Source: Nostoc sphaeroides (GTDB taxonomy: Bacteria; Cyanobacteriota; Cyanobacteriia; Cyanobacteriales; Nostocaceae). From it: a stretch of DNA of 64,000 nt. The notes beneath the pieces were generated by a model. The model did not search any database. It saw nothing but the letters and a program-made list of their open reading frames with translations, and had not been told where the DNA came from. The stretch covers positions 6,337,001-6,401,000 of the forward strand of contig NZ_CP031941.1 of assembly GCF_003443655.1 (NCBI RefSeq), given 5' to 3'. Made by a program: the position numbers and the translations under genes. Positions 34,659 to 43,326 of this stretch are shown here, in pieces; position 1 is the stretch's first letter, and every line of letters begins with the position of its first letter.

Positions 34659-37016
34659 TTACAATGGCTTCCAATTATCCAAGGATGCTCGAATAGCAGT
34701 TAGTTCATCCAAGTATTTATTCAACTTTACTTTTTGAACATTAAGAGTTTCACGAATTTGTTCAGCTTCGGCTTCTCTCATCTCCCGTTCTTTCAACAAG
34801 CGGTCAAACTCATCTTGAAACCTTTTGATGTAGGCATTAATCTGTTGCTCCGCATTCTTAAAGTCGTCTCGAACTTGCTTGTGAATGATTTTTTGTAAAG
34901 CTACTTGACTTCCTGATACCTGAGTGTCTATTTTATGCTTGATTAGTTTGGTTGTTTCGTGCAAATCAACTTCGTAAAAGGAAAGTTTATCTTCAACTTG
35001 AATAGTAGCTTGATATGGAACTTGCTCTGTGTAACTTTTATCACTTTTACATAGGCTACCTGATTTTTCGGTTTTAGATTCTGAGCGGAACTTAGTTTCC
35101 GTTTCACTCCTTGTAAATACTTCAATCTGATGTTTAACTTGTGCATCTATTCCTTTAAATTCAAATGCGGGAAACTGAATAGGATTGATATTTAGCTTAA
35201 CCTGTAAGGACTCTCCAACATATTTAGATAGTTCATTAGATATTTGCTGAATATCTGCTTGAATTTCCCTAACTAACTTTTCTCTAATTAAAGTTCCGTT
35301 TCTGACAAGCTGATCTTGTGTATCTATCCACCAATTTTGAATAAGTGGACTACAAAACTCATTGATAGTACGACCAATCTCTTGAGCCTCTTTTTCAGTA
35401 TCTACTCTAATTTTGTATGGATCAGCATTTTTCACCTGAGTATAACGGTTGTTATTAAATGGTGGTGGATTAACTTTACTTAATACTTCTACTAAAGGAC
35501 GCTGCACTCCAAAAGATAACGCCAAACCACCAAAGATAGGAATAGCATTAGGTAAAGTAAGCCCCATACTTATATTATTACTGGGAATCTCTGCCTTTGG
35601 AAGCACTTCAGTAATATCCTGAGTCTTAGGTTTCGAGTATTCAGTAGAACTAGACTTGGCAATTCGATCAATTTCCTCTTGTATCTTATTTTTTGCACCA
35701 CTAGCAAATGAGATCATTGCTTGGCTAAATTGAGTGGTTAATATTTTTTCTTGTGCTTTTACTGATTCATTTACCTTTTCAACCTTTTTTTTAGATGATT
35801 CTGCCCTAATATGATATTCTTCGACCTTATTTTTAAGTAAATGGATTTCAAGTTCCCAACCATTAATTTGTAAGTTAAGAGAATCTTCAGATGCTTTAGC
35901 CATTTTCTCAATTTTTAGCAAAACATCACTCAAAAGATTCCAACCTGAATTTTGAGTAATGGTTTGAATCACTGTTTCTTGAATAGTAAGTAAGCCACTG
36001 TCTTCTAACGCTTGCGGCGCAATTTTATGTGGTGCAGGTATAATTTGATTACCTTCTTCATCTTCTATAGCATACCTGGCACTGAAAAACTTTTTGAAGT
36101 CTTTGATTTGGCTGTCTGTTGCCTTACCTTGTTGAATTAATTTCGCTAAAACTCCTTGTCTAGAACTCGCAGGATAGATAATTGGATTTGAGAAACCAAA
36201 GCTAGTTAACTCTCGTTTCAAGTCTTCTATAACATCAGGAATTTCTCTGTCTTTTTCTGTTTTCTGATCTACTTTATTAAGTATGAAGTAAATTTTACCT
36301 GTATTTTCGGATAAAATTTCCTTACGATTTTCTATAATGTCCTTAAACATATCTGAAATAGCATTATCTTTGTAAGAGGCGTAATTTAAAACAAATAGAA
36401 TTGCATTGCAAGTTCGTAGCGCCTCCAGAGCAGTTTGTTTCAGTGCTGTGTTGAAATTGCCAGACTCCCATTCATTCGGGCCAGGAGTGTCAACCAAAGT
36501 AAAACCAGCTAAGGAAGAAAGTTTGCTAATAGCTTCGATAGAATGTTCTATCTCAAAGCGTATAGTTTTATCAGGATTGCCTTTCTCCCGAATCTCACGG
36601 GTACGTACCAGAAATTTCTGTTGAATTTCTCCAGCATCACCTTCAGCAAGAACAATAGGTCGTCTTTGTCCATCTCGATATTCCAAAAGTCTGGGGATTT
36701 GCCCAGATGGAATATGTCGAACGTCTGTACGGCAAATTGTACATGCTGCTGTCTCACTTGCCAGAACATCAGCACCAATCACGGCATTCAAAAAGGTACT
36801 TTTGCCAGCTTTCATCGCTGCAATTACAGCCACCTGATACTTCTGCTCTTTCAATGCGTGTAGGGCTTTGTTGATCTCATCCTCAACACTCTGCAAACCT
36901 TTGGTATCGTCTCCTTCGCTGAGGCGACCTTGGCGAATTTCTTGAAGGTACTGTAAAAGGCGTGTGCCAGTGTTGTATATCCTGTCGTGTGCTGCTTGGA
37001 ACTGTTCAGAGGACAT
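34659..37016 (-). CDS. Large dynamin-like GTPase
   Basis: 785 residues. The GTPase domain near the N-terminus has P-loop AAMKAGKST (about residue 65-73), switch region ETAACTICRTD, LVDTPGPNEW and the G4 motif ILNKVDQ. Long charged coiled coils follow (about 370-440 and 720-780, with EREMREAEAEQIRE). A hydrophobic insert near 475-500 (GLTLPNAIPIFGGLALSFG) fits a membrane-touching paddle. Bacterial dynamin-like proteins bend or fuse membranes in a GTP-dependent way. It is not closely similar to the two at 44-48 kb and may act separately. It is a lone gene, divergent from the toxin-antitoxin genes. Confidence 0.82.
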   Translation of the reverse strand: MSSEQFQAAHDRIYNTGTRLLQYLQEIRQGRLSEGDDTKGLQSVEDEINKALHALKEQKYQVAVIAAMKAGKSTFLNAVIGADVLASETAACTICRTDVRHIPSGQIPRLLEYRDGQRRPIVLAEGDAGEIQQKFLVRTREIREKGNPDKTIRFEIEHSIEAISKLSSLAGFTLVDTPGPNEWESGNFNTALKQTALEALRTCNAILFVLNYASYKDNAISDMFKDIIENRKEILSENTGKIYFILNKVDQKTEKDREIPDVIEDLKRELTSFGFSNPIIYPASSRQGVLAKLIQQGKATDSQIKDFKKFFSARYAIEDEEGNQIIPAPHKIAPQALEDSGLLTIQETVIQTITQNSGWNLLSDVLLKIEKMAKASEDSLNLQINGWELEIHLLKNKVEEYHIRAESSKKKVEKVNESVKAQEKILTTQFSQAMISFASGAKNKIQEEIDRIAKSSSTEYSKPKTQDITEVLPKAEIPSNNISMGLTLPNAIPIFGGLALSFGVQRPLVEVLSKVNPPPFNNNRYTQVKNADPYKIRVDTEKEAQEIGRTINEFCSPLIQNWWIDTQDQLVRNGTLIREKLVREIQADIQQISNELSKYVGESLQVKLNINPIQFPAFEFKGIDAQVKHQIEVFTRSETETKFRSESKTEKSGSLCKSDKSYTEQVPYQATIQVEDKLSFYEVDLHETTKLIKHKIDTQVSGSQVALQKIIHKQVRDDFKNAEQQINAYIKRFQDEFDRLLKEREMREAEAEQIRETLNVQKVKLNKYLDELTAIRASLDNWKPL

Positions 37017-37170
37017 AATTAATTATGTGAAGGAAAGTTTAGCTAAAGTACGTACAGCTTAAATTACTAATGAAAATATTCGTCTCAATAATTGCACTGT
37101 CACACTAAAGGCGATCGCACCCCATCCTAATCAACCAATCATCACACTACTCGCACAGAAAGAAAGTTAT

Positions 37171-37461
37171 ATGAACAAGCCTCAAGAAGAATTACACTTA
37201 AGACCCCGTACTACAGAAACAGTATCAATAAAGATACCAACAGATACATTGCGATCACTCGAAAAAGTAGCAGCTAGTCGAGATATATCACCTGAAGCCT
37301 TGCTCAAGTTATATATTGGGCAGGGTTTGCGGCAAGATTTAGCCAAGTTATGATCTGAGTAGGTACTGGAATAAACTGCTCAAGTTCTAGCAAGGCACAT
37401 CGAATTGAAAGAGAAAAATTTAACCATAATTCAAAAAATTCAAGCTGAAGCAACTCTTTAG
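37171..37461 (+). pseudogene. Decayed ribbon-helix-helix (CopG-like) gene
   Basis: The first 60 codons (to 37353) read SIKIPTDTLRSLEKVAASRD and SPEALLKLYIGQGLRQDL, a ribbon-helix-helix-like DNA-binding start. After that stop, a shifted frame reads VLE, a TAA, then TAQVLARHIELKEKNLTIIQ and ends at 37461. That looks like the lost C-terminal helix of the same protein, so the gene has at least one indel and one nonsense change. It lies 43 bp before the Phd/YoeB pair. Confidence 0.6.
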
Positions 37462-37504
37462 TTATCTGCCAGCAAAAAGTACCAAATATATTGAGGAACA
37501 AAAA

Positions 37505-37792
37505 ATGTCTAATAAAACAAACTACACCGAAGCTTGCAATAATTTTGAAAAAATTTACGAAGAGGCAATTAGCACTCGTGAACCTGTAGTTGTTAATCGT
37601 GAAGGTGCAGAAAGTGTATCTGTCATACCTACTGCGGAACTTAACAGTATCATAGAGACAGCATACTTATTTCAATCACCTGAGAATGCAGCACGTCTTT
37701 TAGATGCTTTACAACGTGTTAAGGCTAAGACTAATGTGCCCCAAACTATAGACGAGTTGCGTAAAGAGTTCTCGCTCTACGAAGAAGAGTAA
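37505..37792 (+). CDS. Phd/YefM-type antitoxin
   Basis: 95 residues, the usual size. The N-terminal Phd/YefM fold has YTEACNNFEKIYEEAISTREPVVVNREGAESVSVIP, a strongly conserved pattern. The C-terminal acidic tail (LLDALQRVKAKTNVPQTIDELRKEF) binds the toxin. It is followed after 9 bp by the YoeB-like toxin gene, the standard order. It should bind its own promoter as a complex with the toxin. Confidence 0.88.
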   Translation: MSNKTNYTEACNNFEKIYEEAISTREPVVVNREGAESVSVIPTAELNSIIETAYLFQSPENAARLLDALQRVKAKTNVPQTIDELRKEFSLYEEE

Positions 37793-37801
37793 ATAAATTC
37801 A

Positions 37802-38131
37802 ATGTCGGATAATTTAGAACCAGAAGCACTTCCCCAATCTGAAGTTTCTCAAGAGGATAATTTAGAACGTAACCTCGTTTTTGACCGGAGATTTCTGGAA
37901 GACCTTACCTACTGGGTAGAGACAAATAGAAAAACTGCACTCCGCGTCTTATCTTTAGTTGAAGAGATTAGGCGGAATCCCTTTCAAGGGACAGGCAATC
38001 CTGAAAGATTGAGATACTATGATGCAAATATATGGTCGCGCCGAATCACTCAAACTGACCGGATTGTTTACGTAGTAAGTGATGACCGAGTTGAGTTTAT
38101 TCAGGCGCGATACCATTATGGCGATCGCTAA
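37802..38131 (+). CDS. YoeB/Txe-type mRNA interferase toxin with N-terminal extension
   Basis: 109 residues. From residue 28 it matches YoeB: LVFDRRFLEDLTYWVETNRK, LVEEIRRNPFQGTGNPERL, RRITQTDRIVYVV and the C-terminal ARYHYGD carrying catalytic His/Tyr. YoeB cuts mRNA at the ribosome and is neutralised by YefM. The first 27 residues (SDNLEPEALPQSEVSQEDNLE) are acidic and not usual. No alternative Met/Val/Leu start fits better, so the extension is probably real and may act as a tether or inhibitory tail. Confidence 0.85.
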   Translation: MSDNLEPEALPQSEVSQEDNLERNLVFDRRFLEDLTYWVETNRKTALRVLSLVEEIRRNPFQGTGNPERLRYYDANIWSRRITQTDRIVYVVSDDRVEFIQARYHYGDR

Positions 38132-38251
38132 TTTCATGATTAAGTGATGTAAACAAGCTGAGGTGGAATCGGAGATGCATTGAAGCCGCAAACGCTTATT
38201 TGCTAAGATTTCCAGTGCGACAACATTGAAACAGGGCAACTTCTCATCACC

Positions 38252-39247
38252 ATGCCAACATCTACACTTGACGATCAAGACGCAGCAGCTATCCAAGCAG
38301 CCAGAGTTGGGGTTGCAATATGCGATCGCACCGCCTGGGGACGCATCAAAGTAGCTGGCGACGATCGCCTCAATTTCTTACACAACCAAAGTACTAACAA
38401 TTTCCAAATACTCAAGCCAGGACAAGGTTGTGATACAGTTTTTGTCACTTCCACAGCCAGAACAATTGATTTAGCAACCGCCTACGTTAGAGAAGATGCG
38501 GTAATCTTGCTAGTTTCACCCAACCGCCGCCAATATCTCATGGAATGGCTCGATAAATATATTTTCTATGCCGATAAGGTGGAATTATCTGATATCACCC
38601 AATACACCAACACTTTCAGCCTTATTGGCCCAGGAAGTGACGCTGTTTTAGAAAAGTTGGGTATTGGCGAACTCATTGGACAAGCTTACGGAAGTCACAA
38701 AGTATACACAATTGCTTCTGCCGAGGGTGTGCGGATTGCTGTGGGTAGTGGGTTAGCTGCTCCCGGATACACCTTTACTTTCCCCTATACTGATAAATAT
38801 TCGGTGTGGAATAAATTGTTAGAAGCTGGGGCGGTAGAAATGAGCGATCGCGCCTGGGATGCTTTGCGAATCTTACAAGGCCGCCCCGCCCCAGATGCCG
38901 AACTCACAGATGATTACAATCCTCTGGAAGTTGGTTTGTGGCAAACAATTTCTTTTACTAAAGGTTGCTATATTGGGCAAGAAACTATTGCTCGGTTAAA
39001 TACATACAAAGGTGTAAAACAACACCTTTTGGGTATAAGACTCAGTGCCCCTGCTGAAGTTGGAAGTGCGATCGCAGTTGGAGATGAAAAGGTCGGCAAA
39101 CTTACCAGCTACACCCAAACCACTGATGGTTACTTTGGACTAGGTTACATTCGCACTAAAGCTGGTGGCGTGGGGTTGAAAGTCAAAGTGGGAGAAACTG
39201 AGGGTGAAGTCATAGAAATCCCGTTTGTTTCTCACGATTACCCATAA
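38252..39247 (+). CDS. YgfZ/GcvT-like folate-binding protein
   Basis: 331 residues. GcvT-like fold with the YgfZ signature KGCYIGQE near residue 240, and the N-terminal RIKVAGDDRLNFLHNQSTNN typical of COG0354. YgfZ proteins use tetrahydrofolate to help make or repair Fe-S clusters, including those of MiaB-type tRNA modification. The glycine-cleavage GcvT proper is longer and lacks the signature. It is preceded by 120 bp without features. Its stop codon is followed within 1 bp by a MITE. Confidence 0.88.
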   Translation: MPTSTLDDQDAAAIQAARVGVAICDRTAWGRIKVAGDDRLNFLHNQSTNNFQILKPGQGCDTVFVTSTARTIDLATAYVREDAVILLVSPNRRQYLMEWLDKYIFYADKVELSDITQYTNTFSLIGPGSDAVLEKLGIGELIGQAYGSHKVYTIASAEGVRIAVGSGLAAPGYTFTFPYTDKYSVWNKLLEAGAVEMSDRAWDALRILQGRPAPDAELTDDYNPLEVGLWQTISFTKGCYIGQETIARLNTYKGVKQHLLGIRLSAPAEVGSAIAVGDEKVGKLTSYTQTTDGYFGLGYIRTKAGGVGLKVKVGETEGEVIEIPFVSHDYP

Positions 39248-39248
39248 G

Positions 39249-39374
39249 TAAGGGACTTCCAAATAAAAAAATATCCCAAAACGGGCACAAAACCTCTCTA
39301 TTTCTCCTCTCTCTGTGTTCTCTGCGTCTCTGTGGTTCGTTTATTTGGATAATTTATTTCTTGGAAATCCCTAA
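39249..39374. mobile_element. MITE-like element, family TTAGGGACTTCCAA (copy C)
   Basis: Ends TAAGGGACTTCCAAATAAAA and the inverted TTTCTTGGAAATCCCTAA. The centre is the TCTCTGCGTCTCTGTGGTTC repeat seen elsewhere. It fills the gap between two convergent stop codons (39247 and 39376). Confidence 0.75.
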
Positions 39375-39375
39375 T

Positions 39376-40326
39376 TCAAGTCAAAACATCTTCTTTATCC
39401 CTAGCGCCGTAACAAAATTCATCTACCCAAGAAGCTAGACTACGGGCATTAGTGGTTGGTAAATTCACTTTGCTTTTAATATCTTGTGGTTGAATATTCG
39501 GATGTTTGCCGTTGCTTTTAACCTCAGTAGTAATTGCTAGCGATGCTCCTGAAGGGAGCCGCCCAAGGGGCGATCGCACTGGTTTACCATTACTGTTAAT
39601 CTCAGCCAATGATGTGGCCACAGGGATTCGACTAGATGGCGCGTTGCTCTTAACCTCAGTAGCTAATGCCACAGATGGCATAGTTTTGGCTTTACTGTTA
39701 ACCTCACTGGTGATTGTCGCCGATCCTCGTGAAGGTAACTGACCAGAGTGCCAGCGTACTGGTTGATATTCCCTTAGCAAATCGGAGGATGGCATTTTTA
39801 CCGGAGTATCTGGAGCAATTTTAGTTGCATTTGCTACTATCAATTCAGGTTTGCGTGTGCGAACTACCTCAGATATAGCTGTAATTAATGGCACAACTTC
39901 ATCGCCGTGTGACAAGTTGGAATCTAGAGTCTTGGCAAGAGAATGAAGCGCTATCTTGCTGGCAGTTACAGCAGATGACAGATGTTTATCTTCAGAATGT
40001 TTCTCATCTGGCAACTCGCTTTCAACTTGGCTTATAGGCATGGAATAGTCTAATTTTATTAAACGTAACTCTTCATCAGGATTGAAGTTAAGTCCTAAAG
40101 CGGCGACTATTTTATCTGGATCGTTATTCAGATCCAGCATAAAAGCAAGTATTTCATCAAATTGGGGTTCTAAAACAGAGAGTGTTCCCAAAATAAAACC
40201 GGACAAAGGACGACGCAGACCATCATAAGTGCCCCAAATTCGCATTTTGACCAGCCACGAAATATTTTGCTTATAGTAACTCAGCCATTTTTGTTTTAAG
40301 GATTGACGCAGCTGTTGGATATTCAT
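39376..40326 (-). CDS. DUF5331-like cyanobacterial protein
   Basis: 316 residues from the ATG at 40326; an upstream in-frame start (40434) would overlap the next gene by 53 bp and is not favoured. The N-terminal 100 residues (MNIQQLRQSLKQKWLSYYKQ, MRIWGTYDGLRRPLSGFILGTLSVLEP) match a cyanobacteria-only domain. The second half is low complexity, with about six degenerate repeats of the form T/S-E-V-K/N-S-N-x-K/A. It ends WVDEFCYGARDKEDVLT. Function unknown. It follows a 2Fe-2S protein gene by 55 bp on the same strand. Confidence 0.7.
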   Translation of the reverse strand: MNIQQLRQSLKQKWLSYYKQNISWLVKMRIWGTYDGLRRPLSGFILGTLSVLEPQFDEILAFMLDLNNDPDKIVAALGLNFNPDEELRLIKLDYSMPISQVESELPDEKHSEDKHLSSAVTASKIALHSLAKTLDSNLSHGDEVVPLITAISEVVRTRKPELIVANATKIAPDTPVKMPSSDLLREYQPVRWHSGQLPSRGSATITSEVNSKAKTMPSVALATEVKSNAPSSRIPVATSLAEINSNGKPVRSPLGRLPSGASLAITTEVKSNGKHPNIQPQDIKSKVNLPTTNARSLASWVDEFCYGARDKEDVLT

Positions 40327-40381
40327 GGGATGCCTCACTTCAGTCAACAATATTGCAGACATTGATATTGAAAATTTAGCT

Positions 40382-40711
40382 TTATTTCTGGGGATGAAAC
40401 CGATAATAGAGCATCTGTTTAACTCTTTCACCACCTAGCAAATGATTTTCTATCAGTAGAGATACTTCATTGGGTTGAACGCCGCTATACCAGACCATAT
40501 CGGGTAATACCAGCACCATCGGCCCATTGCCGCATTGTCCTAAACAGCTGCTAGCCGTTACCGTTACACCAGGGATTGGCAAAGCTGCAAAAGCTGCTAA
40601 AACCTTAACTGCGCCTTGCTTTTTGCAAGTGCGATTTTGACAAACCCGCACACATTTAGGAGAAGGTTGGTCTATTGTAGGGAAGTTTGATGGTTGAGTT
40701 ATGTTTGACAT
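40382..40711 (-). CDS. Thioredoxin-like [2Fe-2S] ferredoxin
   Basis: 109 residues. Cluster ligands appear as C24-x4-C29 (CQNRTC) and C56-x3-C60 (CLGQC) in a thioredoxin-like fold of the NuoE/HoxE C-terminal kind. Such stand-alone proteins are common in cyanobacteria and carry electrons for unknown partners. The spacing to the cysteine synthase upstream (123 bp, with tandem repeats) leaves co-transcription uncertain. Confidence 0.85.
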   Translation of the reverse strand: MSNITQPSNFPTIDQPSPKCVRVCQNRTCKKQGAVKVLAAFAALPIPGVTVTASSCLGQCGNGPMVLVLPDMVWYSGVQPNEVSLLIENHLLGGERVKQMLYYRFHPQK

Positions 40712-40775
40712 TTTTTAACGAACCGCTCCAAACGCAGAGGACACAGAAGAAGAAATCAGGAAGATAGGAAAGAAA

Positions 40776-40834
40776 TAACTCCTAACTCCTAATTCCTAAC
40801 TCCTAACTCCTAACTCCTAACTATTAACTCCTAC
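40776..40834. repeat. Tandem CCTAACT heptads
   Basis: Eight or so units of ACTCCTA/TTCCTA fill the space just after the cysK stop codon. Confidence 0.85.
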
Positions 40835-41809
40835 CTAATCTATTGAAAGTCCTTTTGAGGCTAGCCATTCAGGGTTAAATATCCGCGACTGATAGCGGGA
40901 ACCACTATCACATAAGATGGTAACAATGGTATGTCCTGGCCCCAACTGCTTCGCTAGGGCAACAGCTGCGCCCACATTAATACCCGTTGAGCCGCCCATT
41001 AACAGCCCATCTTTCCTCAGGAGTTGGTAAACTACCCGTAAAGCTTCTTCGTCATCGATTTGAATGGCATCATCAGCAGGTGCGCCTGCCATATTGGCTG
41101 TGACACGACCGTTACCGATGCCTTCGGTGATAGAACTTCCTTCTGTATTGAGTTCGCCGGTTTTGACATAGCTATAAAGTGCGCTACCCAAAGGATCGGC
41201 AACAACGCATTTAATTGCCGGATTTTGTTCTTTCAAGTACAACGCCACACCAGCATAAGTACCACCAGTACCAGTTGCAGTTGTCCATGCATCTATTTTA
41301 CCATCTGTCTGTTTCCAAATTTCCGGCCCTGTGGTTTCGTAGTGGGCGCGACGGTTGGCTAAGTTATCGAACTGATTCGCCCAAATAGCGTTTTCCAACT
41401 CAGCAGCAACTCTGCCAGATAGTTTGACGTAGTTATTTGGGTCTTTGTAGGGTACAGCAGGGATGGGACGAACTTCTGCGCCTAGTGCTGTTAGTGCGTC
41501 TATTTTTTCTTGTGACTGAGTATCGGGAATAATAATTAAGCATTTGTAGCCTTTGGCGTTGCAAATATGCGCCAGCCCAATGCCAGTATTACCAGCAGTT
41601 CCTTCTACAACTGTGCCACCGGGTTTGAGTAAACCTTTCTCTTCTGCGTCTTTGATAATATACAGTGCGGCGCGGTCTTTGACGGAACCGCCAGGATTGA
41701 GGAATTCCGCTTTAGCGAGGATTTCACATCCTGTTTCTTCACTGAAACTGTTTAAGCGAATTAGGGGCGTGTTGCCAACAGCGCCGACGAAGCCATTCTT
41801 AATATCCAT
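40835..41809 (-). CDS. cysK: Cysteine synthase A
   Basis: 324 residues, normal length. PLP-dependent O-acetylserine sulfhydrylase: the Schiff-base lysine is in NPGGSVKDRAAL (about residue 44), the substrate loop is GTAGNTGIGLAH, and the phosphate cup is ATGTGGTYAG. It makes cysteine from O-acetylserine and sulfide in the cytosol. The form ending SRYQSRIFNPEWLASKGL is common in cyanobacteria, which usually keep several paralogues. It is a single gene with a divergent repeat-rich region upstream. Confidence 0.9.
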   Translation of the reverse strand: MDIKNGFVGAVGNTPLIRLNSFSEETGCEILAKAEFLNPGGSVKDRAALYIIKDAEEKGLLKPGGTVVEGTAGNTGIGLAHICNAKGYKCLIIIPDTQSQEKIDALTALGAEVRPIPAVPYKDPNNYVKLSGRVAAELENAIWANQFDNLANRRAHYETTGPEIWKQTDGKIDAWTTATGTGGTYAGVALYLKEQNPAIKCVVADPLGSALYSYVKTGELNTEGSSITEGIGNGRVTANMAGAPADDAIQIDDEEALRVVYQLLRKDGLLMGGSTGINVGAAVALAKQLGPGHTIVTILCDSGSRYQSRIFNPEWLASKGLSID

Positions 41810-42351
41810 TTTGATTGTACCTGTGTGAGTATCTATAAAAATTTTGGCTTATAGCGAAGCGATCGCATAATTTAAAACTGATTAGCCTAAAATCCAATAT
41901 GCGATCGCTTTCCTCTGAGGGAAAATAAAATAATTAAAGATTAAAGACGCGATGAATCGCGTCTCTACAAGGGGCGATCAAAAAAACGATGCCTGCGGCG
42001 GGCTACGCCTACGCATATCCATACTGTTTACAATATCTGTTTTATTAGGGGCGATCGCTAGGACTTACGCAAAAATTGCCGAAAAGCTTAATTTATCGAA
42101 CCGCCAGACACTCGATGACTCGCTACCGCTTCGCTATCGCGCTTCGCGTCTCCAAGAGTTGACGCCATCGCGTAGCGTCTCGTAGAGAAGAATTCGTAGA
42201 GTGTGCCATTCGTCCTATATGAGACTCGGAATTCATTCCGAGGCGGGATAGAAATGCAGTGCGAGATTTATCAATAAAGATATGGCTGCGGCAAAACTTG
42301 TGTGTACACCGTAGCCGATGCTTTGAGGAGGGGTGCAATGACTGTGGGAAT

Positions 42352-42407
42352 TATAATAAGTGACATACTCCCACACTGACGCAAGCGTACAGTGTGGGCT
42401 TCTCAGG
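42352..42407. mobile_element. Relic of an IS200/IS605-type end
   Basis: TGACATACTCCCACACTG, an 11 nt loop and CAGTGTGGGCTTCTC form a 9 bp hairpin. This has the same plan (TGACATNCTCCC-hairpin-GGGNTTC) as the end of the tnpB fragment at 55803. Reading leftward beside it, a minus-strand frame (SDGIPGVPEKPTL) resembles a TnpB tail, but no transposase gene remains. Confidence 0.45.
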
Positions 42408-42527
42408 GACTCCCGGTATCCCGTCGGACATTAACTGAGCTTTCACGCGCAATTCATCTCATCACCTCCCTTGCGGGTAGGTGAGAGGCTTCTTGCTGTT
42501 TCAGCTAATTACCCAGACTTGATATTA

Positions 42528-42737
42528 GTTCAGAACACAAGCCCATTCGTTCAGAACACAAGCCCATTCGTTCAGAACACAAGTCCGTTCGTTCAGAACA
42601 CAAGTCCGTTCATTCAGAACACAAGTCCGTTCGTTCAGAACACAAGTCCGTTCGTTCAGAACACAAGTCCGTTCGTTCAGAACACAAGTCCGTTCGTTCA
42701 GAACACAAGTCCGTTCGTTCAGAACACAAGTCTTTTC
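42528..42737 (+). repeat. Array of ten 21 bp tandem direct repeats
   Basis: Unit GTTCAGAACACAAGTCCGTTC repeated ten times without spacers. Units 1-2 have CCCATTC, unit 5 starts ATTC and unit 10 ends TCTTTTC, so variation is at the edges. Because the unit is 21 bp, one frame gives (VQNTSPF)n. There is no ribosome site and no clear start for it, so I treat it as DNA repeat. Confidence 0.9.
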
Positions 42738-42891
42738 TCAACAATTTGTTGTCTGTTCTCGTGTAATTACTGAGCTACTAATCCAATCTTATTAAAAAAA
42801 ATACCTTTTTTTTGCAAGCTTTACTGAACCACTACATTCTTCTATTGAGCCACTCTAGAAAGGTAAAGTTTAGTAAAAGGTATGCATTGAT

Positions 42892-43282
42892 GCCACGCCA
42901 AAAAAGAACCTCTCCTGTGCTAGAAAAAACTGAACAGAGAGTAATCGGATTTAAATCGATTGATTCGGGCCTTGACTTTGGTGATTCTATCAGTTTAAAG
43001 AATTTAACCCAGTTAATCGGGCAACTCCGCAACCAGATTGACCACTATAATATGATGCTAACTGCCCTTGACTCGGCAAAGGCAGAAATAGAAACCCTGG
43101 AAAAGACCATTCGGGAAACTTCAGAACGCTTAGTCAGTGGTGTAGTATTGAAGTATGGCAAAGACAGCCGGGAATACGAGATGATAGGCGGAGTACGCAA
43201 AAGCGATCGCATTCGTAAAGCCACCATCACCCGGTTAAAATCGACCGCAGACTTAAAAGCAACTTCTAAACAGACGGCGTAA
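42892..43282 (+). CDS. Small unknown protein (KYGKDSREYEM-type)
   Basis: 129 residues from the ATG at 42892 (MPRQKRTSPVLEKTEQR); the longer frame from 42812 adds an unlikely leader. Helical and highly charged. Landmarks are ISLKNLTQLIGQLRNQID, a coiled-coil-like ALDSAKAEIETLEKTI and KYGKDSREYEMIGGVRKSDR. I recall similar short proteins in many cyanobacteria, often in several copies, with no known function. The gene lies just after the tandem array and within AGGACTTACGCA inverted ends (42060 and 43312), so it may be cargo or part of a mobile unit. Confidence 0.7.
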
Positions 43283-43326
43283 CTGGCAAAAATTATATTT
43301 TGCGTAAGTCCTATAGTTGTACACCC

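Larger units (their letters stand above)
41810..42891. other. Gene-poor accessory patch upstream of a small unknown gene
   Basis: 1.08 kb. It contains the AGACGCGAT-GA-ATCGCGTCT palindrome (about 41944), a GCCTGCGGCGGGCTACGCCT repeat (about 41992) and an AGGACTTACGCAAAAATT end at 42060. It also holds GCTTCGCTATCGCGCTTCGC repeats near 42127, a lone copy of the 22318 MITE end (42296-42314), an IS605-type end and a 21 bp tandem array. I see no credible gene; the forward ORF through the array is repeat-derived. Confidence 0.6.

Noticed and set aside
42528-42737. Tandem repeats considered as a CRISPR array
   Set aside because: The 21 bp units are directly adjacent with no unique spacers, no leader and no cas genes.
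42471-42773. ORF giving (VQNTSPF)n
   Set aside because: The frame exists only because the DNA repeat is 21 bp; no ribosome site, and residues outside the repeat look random.
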